From Arcobacter aquimarinus (GTDB lineage: Bacteria > Campylobacterota > Campylobacteria > Campylobacterales > Arcobacteraceae): 64,000 nt of DNA. Shown in pieces: positions 38,543-48,273 of the stretch. Where the stretch lies: NCBI RefSeq assembly GCF_013177635.1, contig NZ_CP030944.1:1178001-1242000 (forward strand), in the 5' to 3' direction. A program made the position numbers and the translations under genes. Within the stretch, counting starts at the first letter, position 1. Every line of letters begins with the position of its first letter. The notes beneath the pieces were generated by a model. It was not told the DNA's origin and did no database searches. It saw only the letters and a program-made list of their open reading frames with translations.

Positions 38543-39499
38543 ATGAAAATTAATAAAATTATTCTTTTTCTTTTTCTTTTTTTATGTTCTTTAAATGCCA
38601 ACCAATCTAATAAAAAAATAGTTTATATTGTTTCTGATTTAGAGATTCCTTTTTGGCAAATAATGTCAAAAGGTATAAAAGAAAAAGCAAATGAATTTGG
38701 ATATGAAGTTGATATTTATAGTTCACAAAATTTAAAAAAAAATGAGCTTGAAAATTTAGCTATTGCCTTATCTTCAAAAATTGATGGTTTAGTCATCTCC
38801 CCAATTAACTCTTCTTCTGCTGTTACTCTTTTAGAAATAGCAAAAACAAAAAATGTTCCTGTTGTTATTGCTGATATTGGTTCAGATAGTGAAGATTATT
38901 TATCTTTTATTTCATCTGATAATCAAAATGGTGCTTATGAACTAGGAAAAATTTTAACAAAATATATGAAAGAATTAGAAATAAATAAAGAAGGAACGGT
39001 TGGAATTATTGCTATTCCTCAAAAAAGAGCAAATGGAAAAGCAAGAACTCTTGGATTTATGGAAGCTTTAAACGAAGAAAATATAAAAAGTGCTGGATTA
39101 TATCAGCAAGTTGATTTTTCATATAAAGAAACATATAACTACTCAAAAAAGTTAATAGATGAAAATAAAAATTTACGTGCGATTTGGCTTCAAGGTTCTG
39201 ATAAATATAAAGGTGCTTTAGATGCCATAAAAGATTCAAAAAAAGAGGGAGAAATAGCTCTTATTTGTTTTGATGCTGAACCTGAATTTTTAGAAATGAT
39301 TCCAAAAGGTATTTTAATTGGTTCTGCTATGCAACAGCCGTATTTGATGGGACAAGAAGCAGTTATATCTTTAGATAACTTTTTTAATAAAAAAGAGGTT
39401 ACAAAAGAGAAGAAATTACCTATTTTAGCCATTTCAAAAGATAATATTGAAGAAAAATTACAAACTATTAAATTAAATGTATTAGGAATAAAGGAATAG
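38543..39499 (+). CDS. RbsB-like periplasmic sugar-binding protein (sensor component)
   Basis: 318 residues. Signal peptide about 1-19 ending SLNA-NQ. The rest is a type I binding-protein fold: VYIVSDLEIPFWQIMSKGIKEKA, KIDGLVISPINSSSAVTLLEIAK (in parts), NVPVVIADIGSDSEDYLSFISSDN (in parts), and a distal FDAEPEFLEMIPKG. No transporter genes accompany it. Its stop codon is immediately followed by the ATG of a multi-PAS histidine kinase, so it more likely presents a ligand to that kinase, as TorT does for TorS or LuxP for LuxQ, than feeds an uptake system. Ligand unknown. Confidence 0.88.
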   Translation: MKINKIILFLFLFLCSLNANQSNKKIVYIVSDLEIPFWQIMSKGIKEKANEFGYEVDIYSSQNLKKNELENLAIALSSKIDGLVISPINSSSAVTLLEIAKTKNVPVVIADIGSDSEDYLSFISSDNQNGAYELGKILTKYMKELEINKEGTVGIIAIPQKRANGKARTLGFMEALNEENIKSAGLYQQVDFSYKETYNYSKKLIDENKNLRAIWLQGSDKYKGALDAIKDSKKEGEIALICFDAEPEFLEMIPKGILIGSAMQQPYLMGQEAVISLDNFFNKKEVTKEKKLPILAISKDNIEEKLQTIKLNVLGIKE

Positions 39500-42070
39500 A
39501 TGAAAAATAAAACTTTAATTTTTTCCTTTTTATTTCCTTTTTTACTTACAATAATTACAATTATGTCTGTTTATACGATTTATAACTATTTTGAGACTAA
39601 AAAAAGATTAGTAAATGATATTAATTTAAGAATGAATATTATTAGTACTCAATTAAAAGATACTCTTCCTCATTTTATAAACTCTTATGCCATCAATGAA
39701 TACAAAAAATTAATTGAAAATCAAATGGAAGATAGGAATATTTTAGCAATAATTATTAAAGATTATAATTATGGGAAAATATTTGGTAAAGAGTTTATAA
39801 TAAGTGGAAAAATAAGAGAAAATGAAGAAATAAAAGATTTTTATGAATCAAATAAAGAACAAAATAACTTGTTAAAAGATAAATTTTCATATATTAAAAT
39901 AGATTTACACAATGATTCTGATATAAAAATAGCTCAAATAGAACTTTATAGTTCTGACAAAAAATTAAATAATAGATTAGAAGAGATAATAAAAAAGAGT
40001 TTACTTGAAATGCTTATTTTATCTTTATTTATTATTGTTTTAGTTTTTTTAATCATAAAATCTTTAATTTTAAGACCTATTTTCGATATTGTAAAAGCTA
40101 TTCAAAATAATGATGAATATGGAATTCCAAAAGAAAATATTCTTCAAAATAATGTCAAAGAATTTAATGAATTATCTTTAAAAATGAATGAAATGATTTC
40201 TACTATAAAAAATTCAAGAAATAAAATTGATGAAATGAATAATAGTATGGAATTAATTTTAAGTAGTATGAATGATGGTATTTGGGATTGGAATTTAAAA
40301 ACAAATAAAGTTTCTTATTCAAAACAATGGAAAAAAATTTTAGGGTTTAATGATACTGAAATTGGAAATGATTTAGCTGAGTGGGAACGAAGGATAAATC
40401 CAAAACAGTTAAAAATGGTTTGTAGTGAAATATCAAATTATTTAGAAGGGAAAAAAGATACTTATAATAATGAACATCAAGTTCTTTGTAAAGATGGTAC
40501 ATATAAATGGATATTAGATAGAGCAGTTATAGTTCAAAGGGATGAATTTGGAAAACCTTTACGAATGATAGGAACTCATACAGATATAACATCTATAAAA
40601 GATTTAGAAAAACAAATTATTAAAGAAAAAGATTTTATCTCAAATATTATAGATAATTCAAGTGTAATAGTAGCTATTGTTGATGATGAGGGAAGAATGT
40701 TTAAGGTTAATAAATTTGCTCAAGAGTTTACAGGTTATACACAAGAAGAGATATCAAGTGTACCATTTTTTTGGGTTAGATTCTTACCTGATTATATTCA
40801 AGATAGAATTTATGATATTATAGATGAAGCAAAAAAAGGAAATATAAAAAGATATTATAAAGCTAGTTGGTTTTCAAAAGATTCTCAAGAAAAGATATTT
40901 GAATGGTCTAATACTTTGGTAAAAAAAGAAGATGGCTCAATGGACTATCTTATTGCAATAGGAATTGATGTTACAGAAAAAGAGATTATTCAAAAGAAAA
41001 TTTTGCAACAAAAAGAGGAATTAGAACTTATTTTTGACTATTCAAAAGATGGTATTGCTGTATTAGACTTAAATACAAAATTTCTAAATTTTAATAACTC
41101 TTTTTTAGATATGACAGGATTTTCTAAAGATGAATTATTAGAGAAATCAATTTTTGAATTAATAGCAAAACAAGATAATCAAAAAAACAAAAAGATAATA
41201 GAACAAATACTAGAAGAAGGTTTTATAAGTAATTATGAAGAAATTTTTGCTTTTAAAGATAAAAGAATAGTTACAAATCTAAGTATTTCATTGCTTCCAA
41301 ATAAGCAAAGTTTATTGATGATAATAAAAGATGTTAGTTCTTTAAAAGTTTTACAAGAACAAGCAAAACTAGCATCTTTAGGTGAAATGATAGGAAATAT
41401 TGCCCATCAATGGAGACAACCTTTAAGTTATATAAGTGTTAGTGCTAGTTCTTTAAAAGTAAAATCAGAATTTAATATGCTTACAAAAGAGGAAATTGCT
41501 GAAGTTTCAACTGCTATTGTAAAACAAACAGAATATCTTTCAAATACAATAGACAACTTTAGAGATTTCATAAAAGAAGATAAAACATATGCAAATATAA
41601 GCATTAAAGAAGTTTTAGATAATAGTTTAAATCTTGTACATGCTTCATTAAAAAACAATTTTATTAATCTTACTTTAGAACTTGATGATGATTTGATTAT
41701 TTTAGGAAATAAAAATGAATTAACAGAAGCATTTTTAAATATTATTTCAAATAGTAAAGATGCTTTAAAAGAGAAAGAAGAAGAGGATAGATTTTTATTT
41801 ATTAAAAGTAAAAAATTGGATGAAAATAGACTTGAATTGAAGTTTCTAGATAGTGGTGGAGGAATTGATGAATCAATAATATCAAAAGTTCTAGAACCAT
41901 ATTTTACAACTAAACATAAGTCACAAGGAACAGGACTTGGGCTTGCTATTGTGGATAAGATTGTAAGAGAGAGACATAAAGGAGTTATTGAAATTTACAA
42001 TGAAGAATTTGCTTATAATCAAAAACAATATAAAGGAGTTTGCTTTAATATTGTTTTTGAAAAAAAATAA
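39500..42070 (+). CDS. Multi-PAS sensor histidine kinase coupled to RbsB-like protein
   Basis: 856 residues. Membrane helix about 7-29, periplasmic domain of about 140 residues, second helix about 170-190, a linker, then three PAS domains (starting near 250, 375 and 505, the first with a PAC segment [13 protein letters not shown]), and the kinase core [16 protein letters not shown] with His636. The ATPase boxes are [24 protein letters not shown] and [10 protein letters not shown]. All are intact. The start abuts the binding-protein stop. No response regulator gene is adjacent, so its partner must be elsewhere. Confidence 0.93.
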   Translation: MKNKTLIFSFLFPFLLTIITIMSVYTIYNYFETKKRLVNDINLRMNIISTQLKDTLPHFINSYAINEYKKLIENQMEDRNILAIIIKDYNYGKIFGKEFIISGKIRENEEIKDFYESNKEQNNLLKDKFSYIKIDLHNDSDIKIAQIELYSSDKKLNNRLEEIIKKSLLEMLILSLFIIVLVFLIIKSLILRPIFDIVKAIQNNDEYGIPKENILQNNVKEFNELSLKMNEMISTIKNSRNKIDEMNNSMELILSSMNDGIWDWNLKTNKVSYSKQWKKILGFNDTEIGNDLAEWERRINPKQLKMVCSEISNYLEGKKDTYNNEHQVLCKDGTYKWILDRAVIVQRDEFGKPLRMIGTHTDITSIKDLEKQIIKEKDFISNIIDNSSVIVAIVDDEGRMFKVNKFAQEFTGYTQEEISSVPFFWVRFLPDYIQDRIYDIIDEAKKGNIKRYYKASWFSKDSQEKIFEWSNTLVKKEDGSMDYLIAIGIDVTEKEIIQKKILQQKEELELIFDYSKDGIAVLDLNTKFLNFNNSFLDMTGFSKDELLEKSIFELIAKQDNQKNKKIIEQILEEGFISNYEEIFAFKDKRIVTNLSISLLPNKQSLLMIIKDVSSLKVLQEQAKLASLGEMIGNIAHQWRQPLSYISVSASSLKVKSEFNMLTKEEIAEVSTAIVKQTEYLSNTIDNFRDFIKEDKTYANISIKEVLDNSLNLVHASLKNNFINLTLELDDDLIILGNKNELTEAFLNIISNSKDALKEKEEEDRFLFIKSKKLDENRLELKFLDSGGGIDESIISKVLEPYFTTKHKSQGTGLGLAIVDKIVRERHKGVIEIYNEEFAYNQKQYKGVCFNIVFEKK

Positions 42071-42073
42071 GAG

Positions 42074-43252
42074 TTATTTTACAATATGTCCTACAAATTT
42101 AGACATATTATTTAGTATTTTTCCACCTTTTCTAAAGCCTAAACCACAAGCTTCATAAGCATAAAAAACTCCAGCTTGATATGAGTTTCCATTTGAATCT
42201 TTTGGAAATTCTACATACTCTTGATAAACAGCTTTATGACCTTCATATTCACCATTTGTTTCTTCTTCTATACTTTGGTCTGCATTTATAATTTTTACAT
42301 TTGCACCTTCTCTTCCAAAGCATCTTTTTTCAACTTGTTTTTTACCAACTAATGGCTCAAAAGAAGTCTCTAAAAGTAGGGGATGATTAGGATATAAATC
42401 CCATAGAATCTTCATAAAACCTTTTGATTGAAACATCAAAGTATAAGCTGGATTAAAAATAATTGCTTTTTTTTCTTTAATAATTTCTGTCAGGATTAAA
42501 GCTAATTCACTCTCTTCAATAGCTATATTTTCCCAAGGAATAAGTTTAAACCAAAACTCAAAAAGTTCGTCATCTTTAAAAATTCCATCATCACTAAATT
42601 GAACATTTTCAATAAATTCAAAATCAGTATTGAATCCAGCTTCACTTGCAATATGTTCTAAAAGTTTTGTTGTATTTATATCTTCAGATGAACTTGAAAT
42701 TGAAGAAAATAATATTTTCCATCCAAGATTTGAGTAATATTCTTCAAATTTTTCAATGTCTGAATCTAATGTGATGATTCTTTTAAAATTATCTTTTAAT
42801 GCTTCATATAAATTATTAAATTGACTCATCTCATCTAAACCATTTGCTTTTAGCATTGCCCATTGAATAATAGCTGTTTCAAAAAGTGAAGTTGGAGTAT
42901 CTGCATTAAATTCGATTAGTTTTATAGGTTTTCCATCAATTCCACCTGCTAAATCAAATCTTGAATATAAATGCCAATGAACATCATTTTCCCAAGATTC
43001 TTTGATTATTTCAACTAAATTAAAAGGGATATTTAACTCATGAAACAAATCATTATCAATTACATATTGTCCAGCTTCAGCAAACATATCATAAAGTTCA
43101 TTTGTGGCTTCATAATAAGCATTCGCTTCATCTTCACTTACTACAACTATTTCATCACTAACATAAGATGAATTGTCACTATCTGTATGCCAAACAAATC
43201 CTATAGATTCTAAATATGCATCATTTAATGGTTTTATTTTTTCTAATTTCAT
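42074..43252 (-). CDS. Glutathionylspermidine synthase family protein (YgiC-like)
   Basis: 392 residues with the pre-ATP-grasp/ATP-grasp arrangement of the GspS C-terminal domain: WHLYSRFDLAGGIDGKPIKLIEFNADTPTSLFETA (in parts), LLETSFEP, KRCFGREGANV, and a closing AYEACGLGFRKGGKI. E. coli GspS ligates glutathione to spermidine, while the stand-alone YgiC/YjfC type has no proven substrate. It directly follows the UPF0323 lipoprotein gene (3 bp gap), the same pairing as Cj0372/Cj0371 in Campylobacter jejuni and reminiscent of ygiB-ygiC in E. coli. Confidence 0.85.
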   Translation of the reverse strand: MKLEKIKPLNDAYLESIGFVWHTDSDNSSYVSDEIVVVSEDEANAYYEATNELYDMFAEAGQYVIDNDLFHELNIPFNLVEIIKESWENDVHWHLYSRFDLAGGIDGKPIKLIEFNADTPTSLFETAIIQWAMLKANGLDEMSQFNNLYEALKDNFKRIITLDSDIEKFEEYYSNLGWKILFSSISSSSEDINTTKLLEHIASEAGFNTDFEFIENVQFSDDGIFKDDELFEFWFKLIPWENIAIEESELALILTEIIKEKKAIIFNPAYTLMFQSKGFMKILWDLYPNHPLLLETSFEPLVGKKQVEKRCFGREGANVKIINADQSIEEETNGEYEGHKAVYQEYVEFPKDSNGNSYQAGVFYAYEACGLGFRKGGKILNNMSKFVGHIVK

Positions 43253-43255
43253 TTA

Positions 43256-43897
43256 TTAGCTCCCAAAACTTGAAGATGTAGATTTTGATGTAGAAGAACT
43301 ATTTCCTCCCATAAATCCACTTTTTTTAGTTGAGTTATTTGTTCCAGTTGTTGCTGGTGCTTTATTAAATGAGCTTTGAGATTTACTATATGTTTGAGGT
43401 GATTTATATTGTGCTTGTCTTTGATTTTGAAAATTTTGATTATTAAATAGTTTATTTCCAAGCCAAGAACCAATCATTGCACCTGCAATTGATGATAATA
43501 AAACTCCTCCAAGTCCCATTCCTCCACTTGACATTTCTGGATTTGTAAGAGCTGAAGTACCAGCATCAATCTTAGCTTCTTCTTCTTTTACTAGTTTATC
43601 TATCTCTTCTTGAGTTAAAATTCTTTCACTACCATCTGGTTTTCTTAAAACTATAGTTGTTTTTGAAGCAGGAAATTCATCTGCTATTGAGTATTTACCG
43701 TCTGCTGATTCTTCTATAATTACAAAAGCATCTTGTTTTTGACTTGCATTTGTAAAAGCATCACTTTGCCCTTGATTTTGGTTTTGATTGTTGTTTGAAC
43801 TATCGCCACAACCTGTAAGTCCTACAACTAAAAGAGCACCAAGTCCTCCAACCATTGCATAATCTGATATTTTTTTTATGTGATTTCTCTTTTTCAA
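43256..43897 (-). CDS. UPF0323 family lipoprotein with Ser/Asn-rich tail
   Basis: 213 residues. A long N-terminal region ends in the lipobox LTGC (Cys30), followed by an Asn/Gln-rich linker, a conserved charged segment (SKTTIVLRKPDGSERILTQ), a hydrophobic glycine-rich segment (about 128-150, GGMGLGGVLLSSIAGAMIG) and a low-complexity Ser/Lys/Asn tail ending in repeated Ser. The family is typical of Campylobacterota, with Cj0371 linked by others to motility and virulence. It is co-transcribed with the GspS-like ligase, which might modify it or a shared substrate (inference). Confidence 0.85.
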   Translation of the reverse strand: MKKRNHIKKISDYAMVGGLGALLVVGLTGCGDSSNNNQNQNQGQSDAFTNASQKQDAFVIIEESADGKYSIADEFPASKTTIVLRKPDGSERILTQEEIDKLVKEEEAKIDAGTSALTNPEMSSGGMGLGGVLLSSIAGAMIGSWLGNKLFNNQNFQNQRQAQYKSPQTYSKSQSSFNKAPATTGTNNSTKKSGFMGGNSSSTSKSTSSSFGS

Positions 43898-43977
43898 AAT
43901 AAATAATCCTTTTATACTTCTATTTAATTTTTTATATGGTACTTAATTCTTTCTATAAATTAGATGAAAGAAAATGA

Positions 43978-44009
43978 ATTAATATATCAATATATCTTGA
44001 TGTATTAAT
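43978..44009. promoter_or_regulatory. ArsR operator O1 upstream of arsR
   Basis: ATTAATATATCAA-N6-TTGATGTATTAAT, an inverted repeat with 12 of 13 matching positions. The core ATCAA-N6-TTGAT is ArsR-like. TTGATG in the right arm is also the -35 element of the promoter at 44021, spaced 18 bp, so ArsR binding should block RNA polymerase. Confidence 0.75.
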
Positions 44010-44017
44010 TGTTATTA

Positions 44018-44026
44018 TGCTACAAT
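44018..44026 (+). promoter_or_regulatory. Extended -10 of the ars operon
   Basis: TGC-TACAAT, an extended -10 element, 18 bp downstream of TTGATG in the operator. Predicted start near 44033, about 23 nt before the arsR ATG. Confidence 0.55.
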
Positions 44027-44055
44027 TTTCAAATCAAAAGAGATTGAGGTATATA

Positions 44056-44364
44056 ATGGATATTTTTCTAAAAACAGTAAGTGCATTAAATGATGAAACA
44101 AGAGTAAAAATAATCAAATTTTTGAATATTTATGGGAAATGCTGTGTTTGTGATTTAGAAAATTCTTTTGATATGATTCAATCAAGACTTTCAAGACATC
44201 TAAAAATTTTAAAAGAAGCTGGATTTTTAAAAGTTGAAAGAACTGGAAGATGGGCTTATTATAGTATTAGAACACCTTTGGATGAATTTAGATTAAGTGC
44301 TATAAAAGAGATTATGACACTTGATATAGATTTACCTCAGTTAAAAAAATCTTGTGAGAGTTGA
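44056..44364 (+). CDS. arsR: ArsR-family arsenic-responsive repressor
   Basis: 102 residues from the ATG at 44056, chosen for the GAGGT 7 nt upstream. Winged helix: VSALNDETRVKIIKFL, CCVCDLENSFDMIQSRLSRHLKILKEAGFL, and wing ERTGRWAYYSI. The CVCDL motif (Cys30, Cys32) is the arsenite-binding site of E. coli ArsR, and an extra Cys29 is present, with another Cys at the C-terminus. It represses the operon by binding the inverted repeats on both sides of its own gene. Confidence 0.93.
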   Translation: MDIFLKTVSALNDETRVKIIKFLNIYGKCCVCDLENSFDMIQSRLSRHLKILKEAGFLKVERTGRWAYYSIRTPLDEFRLSAIKEIMTLDIDLPQLKKSCES

Positions 44365-44381
44365 ATTTTTTGGTTTTAAAT

Positions 44382-44401
44382 ATATCAATAAATCTTGATA
44401 T
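44382..44401. promoter_or_regulatory. ArsR operator O2 between arsR and arsB
   Basis: ATATCAA-N6-TTGATAT, a perfect 7-bp inverted repeat with the same core and 6-bp spacer as the site upstream of arsR. It is followed at 44407 by TATAAT, so the transporter genes may have a second regulated promoter. Confidence 0.7.
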
Positions 44402-44424
44402 GCTTATATAATAAAAGGAGTAAA

Positions 44425-45675
44425 ATGTTAGTTGCTAGTTTAATTTTTTTAGTAACTTTGATTTTTGTAATTTGGCAACCAAAGGGCTTACAAATAGGAA
44501 CAACTGCTGTAATTGGAGCAATTATTGCTTTACTTATTGGAGTTGTTAGTTTAAATGATGTTTTAGTTGTAAGTAATATAGTTTGGGATGCCACTTTAGC
44601 ATTTATTGGAATTATAATTTTATCAATGGTTTTAGATGAAATTGGTTTTTTTGAGTGGTGTGCTTTAAAAATGGCAAAGTTTTCAAATGGAAATGGATTA
44701 AAAATGTTTATTTATTCTATTTTATTGGGGGCATTTGTTTCAGCTCTTTTTGCAAATGATGGAGCAGCGCTTATTTTAACACCTATTTTATTAGCAAAAA
44801 TGAGAATTTTACAACTAAATTTAAAAACAATTGTAGCTTTTTTATTAGCTGGAGGATTTATAAGTGATAGTGCCTCACTTCCTTTTGTATTTTCAAACCT
44901 TACAAATATAGTAACTGCTAATTATTTTGATATTGGATTTGCTCAATATTTCTTTGATATGTTAGTTCCTTTTATTGTGAGTGCTATTGCTTCAATTATT
45001 TTTTTATGGTTAATTTTAGGGAAAGATATTCCAAAAACTGTTGATATAACTCTTCTAAAAGAGCCAAAAAGTGCCATTAAAAATATGAAATTATTCTATT
45101 TTTCTTGGATATTTTTAGGGATTTTATTAGTAGGTTATTTTGTGGGAGATATTTATGGTTTACCAGTTTCTTTATTTGCTTTGGGTGGGGCAACTATTTT
45201 TTTAATTATTGCAACACTATCAAAAGCTGTAAAACCAATACACATTATAAAAGAAGCTCCTTGGCAAGTTGTGTGGTTTAGTATAGGGCTTTACATTGTA
45301 GTTTATGGACTTAAAAATGCAGGATTAACTGATTATTTAACTATTATTTTAAAAGATTTAAGTTTAAGAAGTGACACCATTGCAGTAATAGGTACTGGAT
45401 TTATAGCAGCATTTTTAAGTGCAATTATGAACAATATGCCAACAATTATGATTATGGATATAGCTTTACATGATATTGGAAATCAAGCAATGATTTATGC
45501 AAATATCGTTGGATGTAACCTTGGACCCAAAATGACACCATTTGGTAGCCTAGCTACGCTATTATGGCTTCATGTTTTAGCAAAAAAAGGTGTAAAAATC
45601 TCATTTGCTCAATACAGTAAATTTGGTTTGATTATCACACCACCAGTACTATTTATAGTACTTTTAGCAATTTAA
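44425..45675 (+). CDS. arsB: ArsB-type arsenite efflux permease
   Basis: 416 residues from the ATG at 44425 (AAGGAG 5 nt upstream). About 11-12 membrane helices in the ArsB/ion-transporter layout: FVIWQPKGLQIGTTAVIGA, ALFANDGAALILTPI, and a C-terminal MNNMPTIMIMD with NLGPKMTPFGSLATLLWL, which are ArsB signatures. It exports As(III)/Sb(III) across the inner membrane, driven by the proton gradient unless an ArsA ATPase exists elsewhere. It follows arsR and operator O2. Confidence 0.92.
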   Translation: MLVASLIFLVTLIFVIWQPKGLQIGTTAVIGAIIALLIGVVSLNDVLVVSNIVWDATLAFIGIIILSMVLDEIGFFEWCALKMAKFSNGNGLKMFIYSILLGAFVSALFANDGAALILTPILLAKMRILQLNLKTIVAFLLAGGFISDSASLPFVFSNLTNIVTANYFDIGFAQYFFDMLVPFIVSAIASIIFLWLILGKDIPKTVDITLLKEPKSAIKNMKLFYFSWIFLGILLVGYFVGDIYGLPVSLFALGGATIFLIIATLSKAVKPIHIIKEAPWQVVWFSIGLYIVVYGLKNAGLTDYLTIILKDLSLRSDTIAVIGTGFIAAFLSAIMNNMPTIMIMDIALHDIGNQAMIYANIVGCNLGPKMTPFGSLATLLWLHVLAKKGVKISFAQYSKFGLIITPPVLFIVLLAI

Positions 45676-45694
45676 TTTTATTTAGGAGAAAAAT

Positions 45695-46156
45695 TTGAAA
45701 ACAAAAGTTTTATTCGTATGTAGTGCAAACACAACAAGAAGTCAAATAGCAGAAGCCTTGCTTAAAAAATATGGAGGAGAAGATTTTGAAGCAAATAGTG
45801 CTGGAATAAATCCCGGGGTTTTAAATCCATTGGCTGTTGAAGTGTTAAAAGAAGATGAAAATATGGATATTTCATCATATACTACAAATAAAGTATTAGA
45901 TTATTACAAAGAAGGAAAACATTATCACTATGTAATTACTGTTTGTGATGAAGCTTCAAAAGAACCTTGTCCAGTTTTTCCTAGTCTTGATGGAGTTTTA
46001 CATTGGAATATTACAAGTCCTGCGTGTGATGGAACTAATGAAGAGAAAAAAGCAAAAATCAAAGTTTCAAAAGAAGAGATAAAAACAAATATTTTAAAAT
46101 TTATTGAACTTGTAAAAGATGAACATATAAAAACAGGTTTTCCACCGGAGTGGTAA
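45695..46156 (+). CDS. arsC: Arsenate reductase, thioredoxin-coupled (LMW-PTPase type)
   Basis: 153 residues. The P-loop CSANTTRSQ (Cys9 to Arg15) is the phosphatase-like arsenate site, and the redox relay cysteines are Cys84 (ITVCDEA) and Cys92 (EPCPVFP), as in S. aureus ArsC. The Asp-containing loop is replaced by HWNITSPACDG. It reduces arsenate to arsenite with thioredoxin, supplying ArsB. The start is TTG with AGGAG 7 nt upstream. Confidence 0.93.
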   Translation: MKTKVLFVCSANTTRSQIAEALLKKYGGEDFEANSAGINPGVLNPLAVEVLKEDENMDISSYTTNKVLDYYKEGKHYHYVITVCDEASKEPCPVFPSLDGVLHWNITSPACDGTNEEKKAKIKVSKEEIKTNILKFIELVKDEHIKTGFPPEW

Positions 46157-46164
46157 AAACAAAT

Positions 46165-47310
46165 ATGATAAATATATCTATTTTTTGGCATTTTTTTATT
46201 TTAGGTCTTTTTAGTTTTGGAGGACCAATAGCTCATATTGGCTATTTTAGAAAAAAATTTGTTGAAGAATTAAAATGGCTAAGTGATGAAGAATTTTCTA
46301 AAATCGTAGCACTTAGCCAGTTTTTACCAGGACCGAGCTCATCACAAGTTGGTTTTACAATAGGATTAAATAAAGGCGGAATTTTTGGTGCGATATTGGC
46401 TTTTATTGCATTTACAACTCCTTCTTTTTTACTTTTATATTTAGCTGCAACTTTTCAAAATGCTTATGAAAACAGTAGTGTGATTTATGCTTTGATGAGT
46501 GGATTAAAACTTTTTGCTGTGGTAATTGTGGCTGATGCAACTTTTAGTATGTTTAAGACACTTTGTAAAACTACATTAAGTAAAATAATTTTTGTTTTTG
46601 CAACACTATTTTTGATTTTTAATCAAAGTTTTTTTAGTCAAATTTTAGTTTTAGTGGTTTCAGGTTTAGTTGCACTATTTTTTATAAAAGAGAAAAATGA
46701 AACTAAAATGAGATATGAAAAACCTTATATTTTGCCTTTAGTTATTTTTTTGATTTTATTGATATTTTTGCCATTTTTTGCAAATCAAGATAAATTATTA
46801 AGTCTGTTTAACTCTTTTTATCAAGTTGGAAGTTTGGTTTTTGGAGGAGGGCATGTTGTTCTTCCTTTAATTAAAAGTAACATAAATATTGATGAAAATA
46901 GTTTTTTAGTTGCTTACTCACTAGCTCAAGCAGTTCCTGGACCTATGTTTACTATTGCTTCATATATTGGAGTTGTGGCTTTAGAAGAATCACCATTTTT
47001 AGGTGCTGTTGTTGCTACATTTGCCATTTTTTTACCAGGATTTCTTTTGATTTTAGCTTTTTATAAAAGTTTTGAAAGTTACTCAAAAAATCCTACTATT
47101 TCAAAAATAGTTACAGGAATTAATGCAAGTGTTGTTGCTATTTTATTTAGTGTTTTACTTACAATAGTTATTCCAAGTGGAATTATAAATATTTATGATT
47201 TGATTTTTGCAATACTTGGATTTTTTATGATTAGAAAATTTAAAATATCCATATTACTTTTGATTTTGTTTTATTGTGGATATGGATTTATAGGAAGTTT
47301 GTATGTTTGA
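46165..47310 (+). CDS. chrA: Chromate transporter family protein ChrA (long form)
   Basis: About 381 residues with two homologous CHR halves. The first has LFSFGGPIAHIGYFRKKFVEE (in parts) and LSQFLPGPSSSQVGFTIG, and the second VFGGGHVVLPLI and LAQAVPGPMFTIASYIG. By family it exports chromate, though it is often found in arsenic islands where its role is unproven. ATG 46165 is chosen. A GTG at 46150 overlapping the arsC stop is possible. It shares 8 bp with the next gene. Confidence 0.9.
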   Translation: MINISIFWHFFILGLFSFGGPIAHIGYFRKKFVEELKWLSDEEFSKIVALSQFLPGPSSSQVGFTIGLNKGGIFGAILAFIAFTTPSFLLLYLAATFQNAYENSSVIYALMSGLKLFAVVIVADATFSMFKTLCKTTLSKIIFVFATLFLIFNQSFFSQILVLVVSGLVALFFIKEKNETKMRYEKPYILPLVIFLILLIFLPFFANQDKLLSLFNSFYQVGSLVFGGGHVVLPLIKSNINIDENSFLVAYSLAQAVPGPMFTIASYIGVVALEESPFLGAVVATFAIFLPGFLLILAFYKSFESYSKNPTISKIVTGINASVVAILFSVLLTIVIPSGIINIYDLIFAILGFFMIRKFKISILLLILFYCGYGFIGSLYV

Positions 47311-48268
47311 TTGGTTAGTTAATTTAAGTGCGATATTTGTATTTGATAATTTAGGACTTGAAAAAGGAAGCCATTTAGGTGAGGCTTTACACTTTTTTAT
47401 TTATGACACTATAAAAATATTTATACTTTTAGTAACAATTATTTTTTTAGTTACATTTTTACGAAGTTATTTTCCTGTTGAAAAAATAAGAGATTATTTA
47501 GTTGGAAAACATAAACTTATAGGACATATTTTTGCAGCATTTTTTGGTATTTTGACACCTTTTTGTTCTTGTAGTGCAATTCCACTTTTTTTAGGTTTTT
47601 TACAAGCTAGAATTCCTTTGGGAGTTACTTTTTCATATTTGATATCAGCACCACTTAGTGATGCAGTTGTAATTGCACTGTTATTTTCACTTTTTGGTTG
47701 GAAAATTACTCTGCTTTATATAGGTTTTGCTTTATTAATAGCAATAATTGCAGGGTTAGTAATAGGAGCTATGAATTTAGAAAAGGAGGTTTTAATAGAA
47801 GTAAAACCTCTAAATAGTTGTTGTGGTACTTTAAATGAAGATAAAACTTTAATATCTGTAAGATTAAAAGAATCGTGGGAATATACAAAAGATATATTTA
47901 AAAAAATATATTTATATGTAATTGTTGGTATTGCAATTGGAGCATTTATTCATGGATATATTCCAGCTGAATTTATAAGTAAATATGCAGGTGGAGATGT
48001 TTGGTATGCACCAATAGTTGCAGTTTTTATGGGAATTCCGATGTATTCAAATGCAGCTGGAATTTTACCACTTGTGGAAGTTTTAACACAAAAAGGAATG
48101 TTACTTGGAACTGCGCTATCATTTATGATGGCAGTTGTAGCTTTGAGTCTTCCTGAAGCCTTGATATTAAAAAGAGTTTTAAGCTTAAAACTTATCTCTA
48201 TATTTTTTGGAACAGTTGGATTTGCTATACTTCTAACAGGGTATATATTTAATTATTTAATAGGATAG
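47303..48268 (+). CDS. ArsP-like permease (DUF318) with CSC motif
   Basis: 321 residues, about 8 membrane helices. The hallmark TPFCSCSAIPLF (Cys88, Cys90) after the second helix is the membrane cysteine pair of ArsP/YraQ permeases, and a further cysteine pair lies in the loop (NSCCGT). Campylobacter ArsP exports organic arsenicals such as roxarsone. Here the gene is embedded in the ars operon, overlapping chrA by 8 bp and followed 5 bp later by a mini-thioredoxin. Assignment to organoarsenical export is inference. Confidence 0.85.
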   Translation: MFDWLVNLSAIFVFDNLGLEKGSHLGEALHFFIYDTIKIFILLVTIIFLVTFLRSYFPVEKIRDYLVGKHKLIGHIFAAFFGILTPFCSCSAIPLFLGFLQARIPLGVTFSYLISAPLSDAVVIALLFSLFGWKITLLYIGFALLIAIIAGLVIGAMNLEKEVLIEVKPLNSCCGTLNEDKTLISVRLKESWEYTKDIFKKIYLYVIVGIAIGAFIHGYIPAEFISKYAGGDVWYAPIVAVFMGIPMYSNAAGILPLVEVLTQKGMLLGTALSFMMAVVALSLPEALILKRVLSLKLISIFFGTVGFAILLTGYIFNYLIG

Positions 48269-48273
48269 AAAAA

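Noticed and set aside
42064-42080. AAAATAA-GAG-TTATTTT hairpin between the second kinase and the GspS-like gene
   Set aside because: A 7-bp A/T-only stem is expected by chance in this AT-rich sequence, so it was not counted among the convergent terminators.
43735-43800. Asn/Gln-rich repeat in the UPF0323 gene as a slippage or CRISPR-like repeat
   Set aside because: It is low-complexity coding sequence after a lipobox, irregular at DNA level, and typical of lipoprotein linkers.
44395-44424. Longer N-terminus for ArsB
   Set aside because: It would run through the candidate -10 box and the AAGGAG ribosome site. The ATG at 44425 fits better.
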